Part shown: piece by piece, positions 1 through 7,042 of the stretch
How positions within the stretch are numbered: the stretch's first letter is position 1
Layout: each line of letters starts with the position of its first letter
NCBI GenBank assembly: GCA_900545515.1
Contig: UQZA01000034.1
Span: 1 to 25,369, forward strand
Origin: an uncultured Eubacteriales bacterium
Lineage (GTDB): Bacteria > Bacillota > Clostridia > Oscillospirales > Oscillospiraceae
Direction of reading: 5' to 3'
DNA length: 25,369 nt
The notes under the pieces: generated by a model
The model's database searches: none
Told to the model about the DNA's origin: nothing
Seen by the model: only the letters and a program-made list of their open reading frames with translations
Position numbers and translations under genes: made by a program

Positions 1-1317
1 GGCGAGCTCGCGGAAGTACCAGATGCGCTCGCCGGGCGCGTAGGGGCTGGAGGTGGTCAGCACCGTGCCGTCATCCAGGCGCACCTCGCCGGTTTCGAAG
101 CGGGAGTGAATAATCTGCGGGTCGTTTGGGTAGAAGCGCGCGATGAGGTAGTCGGCAATCGTAGCGGGGGTGCGTCCGCCGGGGGCGAGTTCCTCCGGGA
201 GCTCCTCGGGAAGGGGCTTTGGGGCATCTTCAAACTTTCGCTCCCCTTTCCTGCGGCGGCGCCGATCCTCCCGGGGCTGCTCCTCCTCCACGATGTCGTC
301 GGGGCGGTAGCGGAAGCGGATGGGGTCCAGATGCATAGGCGGCTCTGCCTCTGCCAGGGCCTTTTTGGGCCGCTTGCCTTCTCCGGAGATGGGGGCCAGA
401 TCTGCGGGGATTGGGGGATCGTTTTTCCTGGCCTTGCCGTTGCGCAGCACGCAGATCTCACAATTGTGGAAGCAGCCGATGGTTTCGGGCTGCTCCTCCA
501 TCCGGACCTTCACGCTCTGCCGCAGCAGATTCACATCCACCACGGTTCCCCGGCCCTCCGGAGTGTCCACAAAAGACTCGGGCTTGGGGCTGGTTTTCAG
601 AAGGTCCTCATAGGCCTCCTGCTCGTATTTCAGGCAGCACATCAGGCGGCCGCAGGTACCGGAAATCTTGGTGGGATTCAGACTCAGGTTCTGGGTTTTG
701 GCCATTTTGATGGAAACCGGCTGGAAGTCGTCCAGGAATTGGGCACAGCAGAAGGGCCGGCCGCAGATGCCCAGACCGCCTACCATCTTCGCCTTGTCCC
801 GGACGCCGATCTGCCGGAGCTCAATCCGGGTGCGGAAAATCCCCGCCAGATTTTTCACCAGCTCCCGGAAGTCCACCCGATCATCAGCGGTGAAGAAAAA
901 GAGAATTTTGCTGCCGTCAAAGGCATACTCCGCAGAGACCAACTGCATGTCCAGCTTGTGCTCCTGAATTTTCTGCTGGCAGATGTCAAAGGCCCGCTTC
1001 TCCTTCACCTGGTTGTTGGCCAGGACCCGGTGGTCTGCTTCCGTAGCCAGGCGGATGACCCGGCGCAGGGGCGGGACAATGTCCCGGAAGGGAACCTGGT
1101 GATTGCCACCGGTACAGGTGCCGTACTCTGGTCCCCGGGCGGTTTCGATGATGACGTGGTCACCGGCGGCAACGGTGAGATCGCCGGGGGCGAAATAGTA
1201 TATTTTGGAACCGGCCCGGAATTGGACGTCTACCACGTCCACCGGAGCGTCCCGGTCCGGCGCCATGGGGCCGCCAGCAAAATCCGGCGCTGGCGCCTTA
1301 GCTCTTTCTTCGTTCAT
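1..1317 (-). CDS. PSP1 domain protein (RicT/YaaT-like) with an unusual C-terminal extension, partial
   Basis: The frame is open from the ATG at 1317 to the left edge: 439 codons with no stop, so the C terminus is missing. An AAAGGAGAT ribosome binding site lies just upstream, 42 bases after the holB stop, which indicates an operon. Residues about 25-290 form a PSP1 domain with the two diagnostic cysteine clusters CGRPFCC (Cys185, 190, 191) and CGRLMCC (Cys222, 227, 228). In the B. subtilis homologue RicT, such cysteines help bind Fe-S clusters in the RicAFT complex, which acts in RNA processing and development. After a charged arginine-rich linker (about 310-375), residues about 384-439 (TIADYLIARF..., then SPYAPGERIWYFREL) resemble the N-terminal module of RluA-type pseudouridine synthases. 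Family members usually end near 300-400 residues without this module. The tail also prefers CGC and CTC where the rest uses CGG and CTG. It may be a real fusion or an assembly junction. The PSP1 call is firm; the tail assignment is tentative. Confidence 0.85.
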   Translation of the reverse strand, partial: MNEERAKAPAPDFAGGPMAPDRDAPVDVVDVQFRAGSKIYYFAPGDLTVAAGDHVIIETARGPEYGTCTGGNHQVPFRDIVPPLRRVIRLATEADHRVLANNQVKEKRAFDICQQKIQEHKLDMQLVSAEYAFDGSKILFFFTADDRVDFRELVKNLAGIFRTRIELRQIGVRDKAKMVGGLGICGRPFCCAQFLDDFQPVSIKMAKTQNLSLNPTKISGTCGRLMCCLKYEQEAYEDLLKTSPKPESFVDTPEGRGTVVDVNLLRQSVKVRMEEQPETIGCFHNCEICVLRNGKARKNDPPIPADLAPISGEGKRPKKALAEAEPPMHLDPIRFRYRPDDIVEEEQPREDRRRRRKGERKFEDAPKPLPEELPEELAPGGRTPATIADYLIARFYPNDPQIIHSRFETGEVRLDDGTVLTTSSPYAPGERIWYFRELA

Positions 1318-1359
1318 GGTATCTCCTTTTGCCCCGTAGGGCTTGGTAATCTCAAAATT

Positions 1360-2313
1360 TCACTGGAGCTGCCAGACCAGGTCCCCGCAGACGGCGCCGG
1401 GGGACACGTTCCCCTGTAAAAAAATCAGGGAACGGTCCAACACAGCCACCCCTTGGGACAGCTCCCGGGAGGTGCGGCTGGAGGCCAGCGCTTTTCCCAG
1501 GGGGTCCGGCTCCGGCAGCCCGGAACGGCAGGTCAGGGCGATGGTCAAAAGGTCCCGCCACTGGCTGAGAATGGGGGCCAACTGCTCCCGCTTCAGCTTC
1601 TCCATGGGGGCCAGGACCTGAAGCAGGCGGAGGTGGTCCCTCCGACTGAAGGCTTGTGCGAATCCCTCTGTCTGGGGTAGCCAGGCGCCTTCCTGCAGCA
1701 GCTCCCTGGCCTGCCCCAGCCAGCCTCCGCTGCGCCAGGCCGCAGAGGCCAGCGCCTCACGGCCAGCTTGAGGGAAGTCTTTCTCCAATGCCTCCACCAG
1801 AATGGACTCCGGCAGCGGCTGGAGCCGCAGCTCCACGCAGCGGGAACGAACCGTAGGCAACAGCCGATCCGGATTGTCTGCCAGGAGCAGAAACACGCCA
1901 TAGGCGGGGGGCTCCTCCAGGACCTTTAATAGAGCGTTCTGCCCGGGAAGGCCCAGGTCCTGGGCTCTGGGCACATAGTAGATTTTTCGGTCCCCTTCAT
2001 TGGGGCGAATAAACAGGTCCTCTCTGGCACGGCGGACCGTTTCCACAGAGACCGTCTTTCGGTCCGGGTCGTCTACGGTGATGAAATCGGGATGGGTACC
2101 GGCAAGTACCTTCCGGCATGGGCCGCACCGGCCGCAAGGCCGCCGGTGTGGGTCCCGGCACAGGAGCGCCGCCGCCAGCAATCGGGCCAGGGTCCGCTTT
2201 CCGGCGCCGCTGGGTCCGGAGAGCAAATAAAAATGCGCCGCCCGCTGCCGGTCTACTGCGGCAGATAAGCTGGCCTTCAGCTGATCGTTGCCTAAAAAAC
2301 CTGGGAACTCCAC
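1360..2313 (-). CDS. holB: DNA polymerase III subunit delta'
   Basis: This 317-residue AAA+ clamp-loader subunit helps load the beta sliding clamp at replication primers. Visible features are the P-loop GPSGAGKRT (residues 33-41), a zinc module with Cys52, Cys60, Cys63 and Cys66 (CX7CX2CX2C), and the SRC arginine-finger motif in TVRSRC (157-159). The stretch that would be Walker B reads YYVPRAQD (112-119). It lacks the acidic DE pair, as is common for delta', which does not need to hydrolyse ATP. The start is a GTG, supported by GGAAGGAGG six bases upstream. The gene has its own promoter and is followed after 42 bases by the PSP1 gene. HolB next to a PSP1/YaaT gene is a conserved Bacillota arrangement. 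Length is normal for the family. Confidence 0.95.
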   Translation of the reverse strand: MEFPGFLGNDQLKASLSAAVDRQRAAHFYLLSGPSGAGKRTLARLLAAALLCRDPHRRPCGRCGPCRKVLAGTHPDFITVDDPDRKTVSVETVRRAREDLFIRPNEGDRKIYYVPRAQDLGLPGQNALLKVLEEPPAYGVFLLLADNPDRLLPTVRSRCVELRLQPLPESILVEALEKDFPQAGREALASAAWRSGGWLGQARELLQEGAWLPQTEGFAQAFSRRDHLRLLQVLAPMEKLKREQLAPILSQWRDLLTIALTCRSGLPEPDPLGKALASSRTSRELSQGVAVLDRSLIFLQGNVSPGAVCGDLVWQLQ

Positions 2314-2347
2314 AAGCGTCCTCCTTCCGGTCCAATCCTACCTGCTC

Positions 2348-2381
2348 ATTATAACACACTTTTTCCGGTTTTCCACGATAA
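2348..2381 (-). promoter_or_regulatory. Promoter of holB-PSP1 operon
   Basis: On the minus strand a TATAAT (2353-2348) is preceded by TG plus one base, an extended -10 element. The -35 candidate TGGAAA, 17 bases further upstream, is weak. It lies 35 bases before the holB start codon. Confidence 0.6.
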
Positions 2382-2421
2382 AATTTAGGGTTTTCCTCGC
2401 CGGCAGGCACAGTATTTTGCG

Positions 2422-2446
2422 TGTCCGCGAGAAGCGGACATTTCTC
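2422..2446. other. Small hairpin in divergent intergenic region
   Basis: TGTCCGC (2422-2428) and GCGGACA (2434-2440) pair around a five-base loop, followed by TTTCTCT. It sits between the divergent holB and lipoprotein promoters. It could be a weak terminator or a protein-binding site; no function can be assigned. Confidence 0.35.
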
Positions 2447-2483
2447 TGCCTAATTCTACCGGAATTTATGGAGAACTTGGGGA

Positions 2484-2529
2484 TTTTAAGACGTTTTAAG
2501 TTGACTTTCCGGTAAAACGCCTGTACAAT
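2484..2529 (+). promoter_or_regulatory. Promoter of lipoprotein/BMP gene pair, with direct repeats
   Basis: TTGACT (2501-2506), a 17-base spacer and TACAAT (2524-2529) form a near-consensus sigma-A promoter. Two identical TTTTAAG heptamers (2484-2490 and 2494-2500), ten bases apart, abut the -35. This is the geometry of tandem sites for a dimeric response regulator. The promoter is read from the sequence; the regulator is inferred. Confidence 0.7.
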
Positions 2530-2596
2530 AAGACCAGTTTCCTTGTAGACAAAACATAAAGGGAAACCGAAAAATCCGTTCAAAGGAGTGAAACAT

Positions 2597-2905
2597 GTGA
2601 AAAAACTCATTGCATTGCTGATGGCTGCCGTTCTGGTGCTCTCCCTTATGGCTGGCTGCAGCAAGAAAGAGGAGAAGGAGACCACCCCCAACGGCGATCC
2701 CACGACCACCGCGGACGTACAGCCCAGCGGCAGCTCCGACAGCTCCACGCCCGGCACCACCCCCGATGGCAACACCGCCAGCAGTGGCGACCTGGACCCG
2801 GACCTGCCCGCTACCAACAGCGACCTGGAGACTGATCCCTCGCTCCCGGCCAGCAACGGCGACCTGAATCCGGACTCCGATACGGACAGCACGGAAGAGC
2901 CGTAA
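2597..2905 (+). CDS. Small acidic low-complexity lipoprotein
   Basis: This 102-residue protein starts with a lipoprotein signal: a basic start, a hydrophobic core and the lipobox LMAGC with Cys21. The mature part is nearly all Ser, Thr, Pro, Asp, Glu, Gly and Asn. It has loosely repeated units of the type GDLDPDLPATNSDLETDPS, so it is probably disordered and anchored outside the membrane. The GTG at 2597 is chosen because AAAGGAG ends eight bases before it; the earlier in-frame GTG at 2588 overlaps that site. It lies 30 bases upstream of the BMP gene, probably in one transcript. I recognise no family. It might be a spacer or surface lipoprotein, or a remnant of a longer one. Confidence 0.7.
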   Translation: MKKLIALLMAAVLVLSLMAGCSKKEEKETTPNGDPTTTADVQPSGSSDSSTPGTTPDGNTASSGDLDPDLPATNSDLETDPSLPASNGDLNPDSDTDSTEEP

Positions 2906-2935
2906 GACAGCGTAGAGGAATCAAGAGGAGGAAAT

Positions 2936-3946
2936 ATGATGAGAAGATTTTTTGCGTTGCTTCTAACAGCCGTTTTGGCACTGAGCCTGCTGGCCGGCTG
3001 CACCAAATCCCAGGAGGACGCCCAGCAGCAGACCGGTACCTCCAGCGATGTGTCTATGGCGGTTGTAGTAGCCGGTACCTTTGGTGACCGATCCTTCTAC
3101 GACTCCTCCAAGGAGGGAGCCGACCGCCTGGCCAAGGATTTGGGCGTTCAGGTGAAGACCATTGAATGCAACAACGTGGACCATACCCAGCAAATTCGCA
3201 ACGCCGCCGATGCGGCGGAGATTGTCGTCCTGGTGGGGTGGGAGTTCTACGATGTGGAGACCGTAGCTCCGGAGTACCCAGACGTCCATTTCATTTGGGT
3301 TGACAACGCCACCTCAGCGCCTGTGGCCAATGTGCTGAACATCACCTACGCCCAGAACGAGGGCTCCTTCCTGGCCGGCTACATCGCCGCCAAGATGTCC
3401 CAGACCGGTGTGGTGGGCGCCGTAGGCGGGGAGGATACAGACACCATCAACGACTTCATCGTAGGCTACACCCAGGGGGCCCAATATGCCAACAGCAGCA
3501 TTCAGGTGGAGACCGTTTATGCCAACACCTATGACGATCCCGCTGTGGGCAAGGAATGCGCCCTGACGCTCCATGAGAAAAAGGCGGACGTGGTGTTCCA
3601 GATTGCCTCCAAGACCGGCGACGGCGTATTCCAGGCTGCCCAGGAGAAGGGATTCTACGCCATCGGCGTGGACTCTGACCAGAAGTACATTGCAGATGAC
3701 GTCATCATCTGTTCTATGATGAAGCAGGTGGGCAACTCCATTTACGAGGCAGTGTCAGACTATATCTCCGGCGACACCTCCAAGTGGGGCACCACCTGGG
3801 TGGCCGATATGGCCACTGGCTTCATTGGCATCGGCTACGGGGAGGCCGGCGCTACTCAGCAGGTTCCCGACAGCCTGAAATCTGAGGTGGAAGAGCTGGC
3901 AAAGAAAATTGTCTCCGGCGAAATTCAGGTGGAGACCACCCGGTAA
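2936..3946 (+). CDS. BMP-family substrate-binding lipoprotein
   Basis: This 336-residue lipoprotein has signal and lipobox LSLLAGC (Cys22), followed by a BMP/PnrA-type periplasmic-binding fold (about residues 40-330). The family usually binds nucleosides for ABC uptake. Typical parts seen are the first strand with GTFGDRSFYDSSKEGADRL, the segment NEGSFLAGYIAAKMS with GAVGGEDT after it, and GVDSDQKYIADD near the ligand site. The start has two ATGs in a row (2936 and 2939) behind AGAGGAGG; the second has the better spacing. No ATPase or permease for it lies nearby: the ABC permease downstream is convergent and of an export type. The ligand is therefore unknown, and it must use a transporter encoded elsewhere or act as a sensor. 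Confidence 0.88.
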   Translation: MMRRFFALLLTAVLALSLLAGCTKSQEDAQQQTGTSSDVSMAVVVAGTFGDRSFYDSSKEGADRLAKDLGVQVKTIECNNVDHTQQIRNAADAAEIVVLVGWEFYDVETVAPEYPDVHFIWVDNATSAPVANVLNITYAQNEGSFLAGYIAAKMSQTGVVGAVGGEDTDTINDFIVGYTQGAQYANSSIQVETVYANTYDDPAVGKECALTLHEKKADVVFQIASKTGDGVFQAAQEKGFYAIGVDSDQKYIADDVIICSMMKQVGNSIYEAVSDYISGDTSKWGTTWVADMATGFIGIGYGEAGATQQVPDSLKSEVEELAKKIVSGEIQVETTR

Positions 3947-3954
3947 TTCCCAGC

Positions 3955-3999
3955 AAAAAGCTGCAGCAACGGCATCACTCGCCTTGCTGCAGCCTTTTT
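3955..3999. terminator. Bidirectional terminator between convergent operons
   Basis: GCTGCAGCAA (3960-3969) pairs perfectly with TTGCTGCAGC (3984-3993), flanked by AAAAA on the left and TTTTT on the right. It can serve both the rightward BMP gene and the leftward ABC permease, whose stop is at 4004. Confidence 0.9.
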
Positions 4000-4003
4000 A
4001 TGT

Positions 4004-4735
4004 TCAAATGTGCCGCAAAGAACGGCAATAAGCGGCAATTGCCAAAACCAGGATTGTAAGGGCCCAACCGGAGACCCAAGCCAGGTGAACCGGCAGCTGC
4101 GCCAGGTCCCCGGCCAGGGCCGCCCGCCCTGCATCTACCCCATGGGAGAAGGGCAGCAGCCTGGCAAACCGGGCAAAGCCGCCGCCTACCAGGTCCAAGT
4201 CCAGCCATGCGCCGGACAGGAACGCGGAGGCATTGGTGAGGAGCGCGCCACAAATCCCACCCACAGCCCGGTCGCTGAGGCAGGAGCCGCAGAGCAGTCC
4301 CAGGCTGATGTACAATAGGGCTACAGGCAGGCTGGCCACCAACGTCAGGAGAAGCCGGGGGCTCCATTCCAGTCCAAAGGCCAAAGCGCCGGCCAGACAT
4401 ACGGCTCCTTGTCCCAGGGCCAGGGGCACCAGGGGGAGGGTGTAGCCTAGGATGAAGTCCCGTGGCCGCAGAGGCGTTGTATATAGCCGCAGGAAAAAGG
4501 CGCTGGTCCGGTCCCGGGCCACCAGAAGGGCGGAAAACAGGGAGAAAAAGCTGAAACCAAAGACTAAAATCCCTGGCGTCAGGCTGGGAAGGGCAAATAT
4601 GGGGACCGGTATATTGGCCTGAATGGCGCAGAAGAGCCCCAACAGCGCCAGGGGAAAGACCAGTCCGAAGGCCAGATTCAAAGGGTCCCGCAAAATTTCC
4701 TGCCCATTTCGGCGGGCAAACAGGAGCATTTTCAT
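4004..4735 (-). CDS. ABC-2 type transporter permease
   Basis: This 243-residue integral membrane protein has about six hydrophobic segments. The first covers AFGLVFPLALLGLFCAI after a short cytoplasmic N terminus, and the last is ALTILVLAIAAYC. Between them a segment AFFLRLYTTPLRPRDFILGY matches the cytoplasmic loop of DrrB/ABC-2 exporters. The start ATG at 4735 overlaps the stop of the ATPase gene in an ATGA, and translation is probably coupled. With the ATPase it should form a heterotetrameric exporter; drug, lipid or peptide export are all possible. Longer upstream extensions of the frame run into the ATPase gene and are rejected. Confidence 0.85.
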   Translation of the reverse strand: MKMLLFARRNGQEILRDPLNLAFGLVFPLALLGLFCAIQANIPVPIFALPSLTPGILVFGFSFFSLFSALLVARDRTSAFFLRLYTTPLRPRDFILGYTLPLVPLALGQGAVCLAGALAFGLEWSPRLLLTLVASLPVALLYISLGLLCGSCLSDRAVGGICGALLTNASAFLSGAWLDLDLVGGGFARFARLLPFSHGVDAGRAALAGDLAQLPVHLAWVSGWALTILVLAIAAYCRSLRHI

Positions 4736-5484
4736 GGGTTTTGTCCCTCCTCTCCGCTGGTATCCGAGCCTTTTGTCAGGGCGACAAAGGCGTCCTCCAG
4801 GTTCCCCTGGCCGGACCGGCGAATCAGCGCCTCTGCTGTCCCCTGGGCAGTCAGGCGGCCCCGGGACAGAATGCCAATGGAATCGGCCAGGGCCTGAGCT
4901 TCCTCCAGATAATGGGTGGTGAGTACCACCGTGACCTGGCCCTTCAGCTCCTGGATTACCTGCCACAGCTCCCGCCGGGCTAAAACGTCCAGGCCCAAAG
5001 TGGGCTCATCCAGGAAGAGCACCTGTGGCTGAGAAATGAGGGCCATGGCGATGCTCAGCCGCCGCTGAAACCCGCCGGAGAGCGTTTTTGCCCGGCGGCG
5101 GGCCACTGGCTGCAGCTGAAGGGACTCCAACAGCGCTTCCGTCCGGGCTCTGGCCTCCTTCCGGCGGGCTCCGGAGAGGCCAGCCAAGAGGATCAGATTT
5201 TCTTCTGCCGTCAGATTCGGGGCCACAGCCGTGTCCTGGGGACAGAGGCTGATCCGCCGCTTCACCGCCTCCCGCTGCCGGACCACGTCATATCCCAGAA
5301 TCCGAGCCTCACCTCCGGAGGGGGGTAACAGACCGGTGAGAATTTTGATCGCCGTGGACTTTCCAGCTCCGTTGACCCCCAGCAGGGCGTACAGCGTTCC
5401 CGCCGGTACCGCCAGATCCAAGCCGGACAGGGCCTGAACCGGGCCAAAATGTTTGGTCAGACCTTTTGTTTCCACGGCGTTCAT
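4732..5484 (-). CDS. ABC transporter ATP-binding protein (DrrA/CcmA-like)
   Basis: This is a 250-residue nucleotide-binding subunit. Motifs in order: Walker A GVNGAGKST (36-44, Lys42), Q-loop Gln83, signature LSGGFQRRLSIA (135-146), Walker B LFLDEP (Asp159, Glu160), D-loop LGLD and switch His191 in TTHYLEEA. The signature with FQRR instead of QQQR is typical of DrrA/CcmA-type export ATPases. The ATG at 5484 overlaps the stop of the AbrB-type gene as ATGA, and the gene's own stop overlaps the permease start. Three genes therefore form one translationally coupled unit. The exported substrate cannot be told from sequence. Confidence 0.92.
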   Translation of the reverse strand: MNAVETKGLTKHFGPVQALSGLDLAVPAGTLYALLGVNGAGKSTAIKILTGLLPPSGGEARILGYDVVRQREAVKRRISLCPQDTAVAPNLTAEENLILLAGLSGARRKEARARTEALLESLQLQPVARRRAKTLSGGFQRRLSIAMALISQPQVLFLDEPTLGLDVLARRELWQVIQELKGQVTVVLTTHYLEEAQALADSIGILSRGRLTAQGTAEALIRRSGQGNLEDAFVALTKGSDTSGEEGQNP

Positions 5485-5774
5485 GTGGGTTCCTCCGTCT
5501 CGTCCCGAATGGCCTGGGCAAATCGCTTGAGATCCTCCTCCGGCGTCTGCCTGTCCACCTCCCGGCCGTGACCGGAAAAAATGGCGTCGGCAATCCGGGT
5601 CATGACGCTGGAGCGCTGCAGGGCAATGCCCCGTTTGGCGTCCGCCAGCAGCAGCAAGCTGTCCCCTGGCTCCAGGCCAAACATTTCCCGCACCTCTTTG
5701 GGAATCACAATTTGCCCTTTGGGCCCCAGCTTGACCGTACTCATAAACCGCTGCCCGTCCCCGTCCCGATTCAT
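5481..5774 (-). CDS. AbrB/MazE/SpoVT-like DNA-binding regulator
   Basis: This 97-residue protein carries a swapped-hairpin AbrB domain at about residues 12-48 (STVKLGPKGQIVIPKEVREMF, then GLEPGD). The tail of about 45 residues is charged and probably helical. The start at 5774 is preferred because GGGAGG lies eight bases upstream; the internal ATG at codon 11 has no good site. It is the first gene of the operon, overlapping the ATPase start by four bases, and probably regulates its own exporter operon. A MazE-like antitoxin role is unlikely because no toxin gene is adjacent. Confidence 0.87.
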   Translation of the reverse strand: MNRDGDGQRFMSTVKLGPKGQIVIPKEVREMFGLEPGDSLLLLADAKRGIALQRSSVMTRIADAIFSGHGREVDRQTPEEDLKRFAQAIRDETEEPT

Positions 5775-5801
5775 GGCGCTTCCCTCCCAAAAGTAAGAAA
5801 A

Positions 5802-5848
5802 GTAATACTAGTCATACCTATTGTACCGGCTGAAAGGGAGCTTGTCAA
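5802..5848 (-). promoter_or_regulatory. Promoter and candidate operator of the AbrB-ABC operon
   Basis: On the minus strand TTGACA (5848-5843), exactly 17 bases and TACAAT (5825-5820) form a near-perfect sigma-A promoter. The predicted start point, near 5813, lies inside an imperfect palindrome at 5802-5817 (GTAATACTAGTCATAC, centre ACTAGT). Its position suits a repressor, perhaps the operon's own AbrB-type protein. Confidence 0.75.
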
Positions 5849-5857
5849 GTGCCTGCG

Positions 5858-5879
5858 CCGCTTTTGCAGCGGATTTTTT
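5858..5879. other. Short hairpin with T-run downstream of the wHTH gene
   Basis: CCGCT and AGCGG pair around a five-base loop and are followed on the plus strand by ATTTTTT. It lies between the wHTH stop (5902) and the AbrB operon -35 (5848). The T-run is on the strand opposite to the genes, so as a terminator of the wHTH gene it is doubtful. Confidence 0.4.
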
Positions 5880-5901
5880 ATGGAGGGCAGACCTGGCAGC
5901 G

Positions 5902-6978
5902 TCACCCTTGGTTCAGGTAACGGACCAGGTGCTTGGTGAGGCGCTCCACAGTAGCGGAGTCTGTTCGGTAGTAAATTCGGTTGGAGACGACTTCCTGGGC
6001 CAGGAGGCCCACGTTTTTCATGTTGTTCAGGTCCCGGAAGACAGAGCCGGGGTTGAGGCCCAGGGTTTGAGACAGCTCCTGGACGCTCATGGCCTGGCCG
6101 GTCATGGCTCGGAGCATCCGGGCCCGGTCCGGATGGGCCAGCAGGCGCAGGGCGTTAAACTCCCAGTCGTGTAAAAAGTCTGCGGCCTGGGGCGCATCCT
6201 TGCCGGGTGGTATGCCGACGCCCATGTGGAGGCTCAGATGGGCCTGCGGATGTTGGAACTCACCGGGTCCGCCGAAGGGGAAAAAGTACCGCATGGCAAG
6301 CTCCAATCTGCGTATTTCTGGCTGCTTCAGGCCGATTTTACGCAGCATGGTCTGCATGGCGGAGGGGTCCTGCAAATAGCGCTCCCACTCCTCCATTCGT
6401 GGTATGGCCCGCGCTACCCAAGGGGCCAGAAGGGGCTCCAGCCGCTCCGCCGCAGGGCGGAGATAGGCCATAAGCCGGTCCAAATGCCAGGTGAAGTCAG
6501 AAAACACCTCCACCAGCTGCAGCTGGTAGGCCTGAGGGACCGGCAGTCTGGCAATTTCCCGGGCCAAAGTAGTAAATTCTCCTGTGTCAGCAGCAGTCAG
6601 GTCCAGGCCAATTCCATTGATGCCACAGACCCGAAAGGGACGTTCCTTCAAAAACCATCCATTTTTCAGGAAACGGACCGTCTCCTCCACGCTGCTGCAA
6701 CCGAGATTCAGGGTGCTGTAGACCATGCAGCAAGCCAGGCAGGATAAATGTTGTTCCTTTCCATCCACGGGTACACCTTTGAAATAAAATTGGAGCTCCT
6801 CATTCTCCAGATCAAGGGGCCCACAGACTGCCTCCCGAATGGATGGAATCTCTCTGGCGGGGATGCAGTACTCCCCACTCTCGGTTAGCTGTTCAGCCGG
6901 CACTTGGTTGACATAACTGTATACCAGCTCCACAGTTTCCAGGAGCATACAGGGCTTTCGGTATACTTGAAATTCCAC
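5902..6978 (-). CDS. ArsR-like winged-helix protein with large uncharacterised N-terminal domain
   Basis: This 358-residue protein ends in an ArsR-type winged helix (about 271-358): ALRLLAHPDRARMLRAM, the recognition-helix region SVQELSQTLGLNPGSVFRDL, and the wing NRIYYRTDS. The first 270 residues match no domain I know. They are mostly helical in appearance, with a cysteine cluster SCLACC (Cys80, 83, 84) that might bind a metal or sense redox state. The start is a GTG at 6978 with AAAGGGGG six bases upstream and a consensus promoter just before; extending the frame further would cross that promoter. It is monocistronic. It may regulate the adjacent subtilase or ABC operon; that is only positional inference. 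Confidence 0.8.
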   Translation of the reverse strand: MEFQVYRKPCMLLETVELVYSYVNQVPAEQLTESGEYCIPAREIPSIREAVCGPLDLENEELQFYFKGVPVDGKEQHLSCLACCMVYSTLNLGCSSVEETVRFLKNGWFLKERPFRVCGINGIGLDLTAADTGEFTTLAREIARLPVPQAYQLQLVEVFSDFTWHLDRLMAYLRPAAERLEPLLAPWVARAIPRMEEWERYLQDPSAMQTMLRKIGLKQPEIRRLELAMRYFFPFGGPGEFQHPQAHLSLHMGVGIPPGKDAPQAADFLHDWEFNALRLLAHPDRARMLRAMTGQAMSVQELSQTLGLNPGSVFRDLNNMKNVGLLAQEVVSNRIYYRTDSATVERLTKHLVRYLNQG

Positions 6979-7008
6979 GAAATTCCCCCTTTCTCGTTGA
7001 ATACGCCC

Positions 7009-7037
7009 ATTATAACAATTTTTTCTAAACCTTGCAA
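7009..7037 (-). promoter_or_regulatory. Promoter of the wHTH gene
   Basis: TTGCAA (7037-7032), a 17-base spacer and a perfect TATAAT (7014-7009) on the minus strand lie 31 bases before the GTG start. The -35 directly abuts the end of repeat copy A. Confidence 0.8.
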
Positions 7038-7042
7038 GGACC

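Noticed and set aside
106..1419. 437-codon plus-strand frame opposite the PSP1 gene
   Set aside because: It mirrors the GC-rich third positions of the minus-strand PSP1 gene, has no domain or ribosome site, and the opposite frame has clear conserved cysteine motifs.
2338..3006. 222-codon minus-strand frame over the small lipoprotein
   Set aside because: Serine-rich product of reading low-complexity acidic codons backwards; the sense frame has a lipobox and a ribosome binding site.
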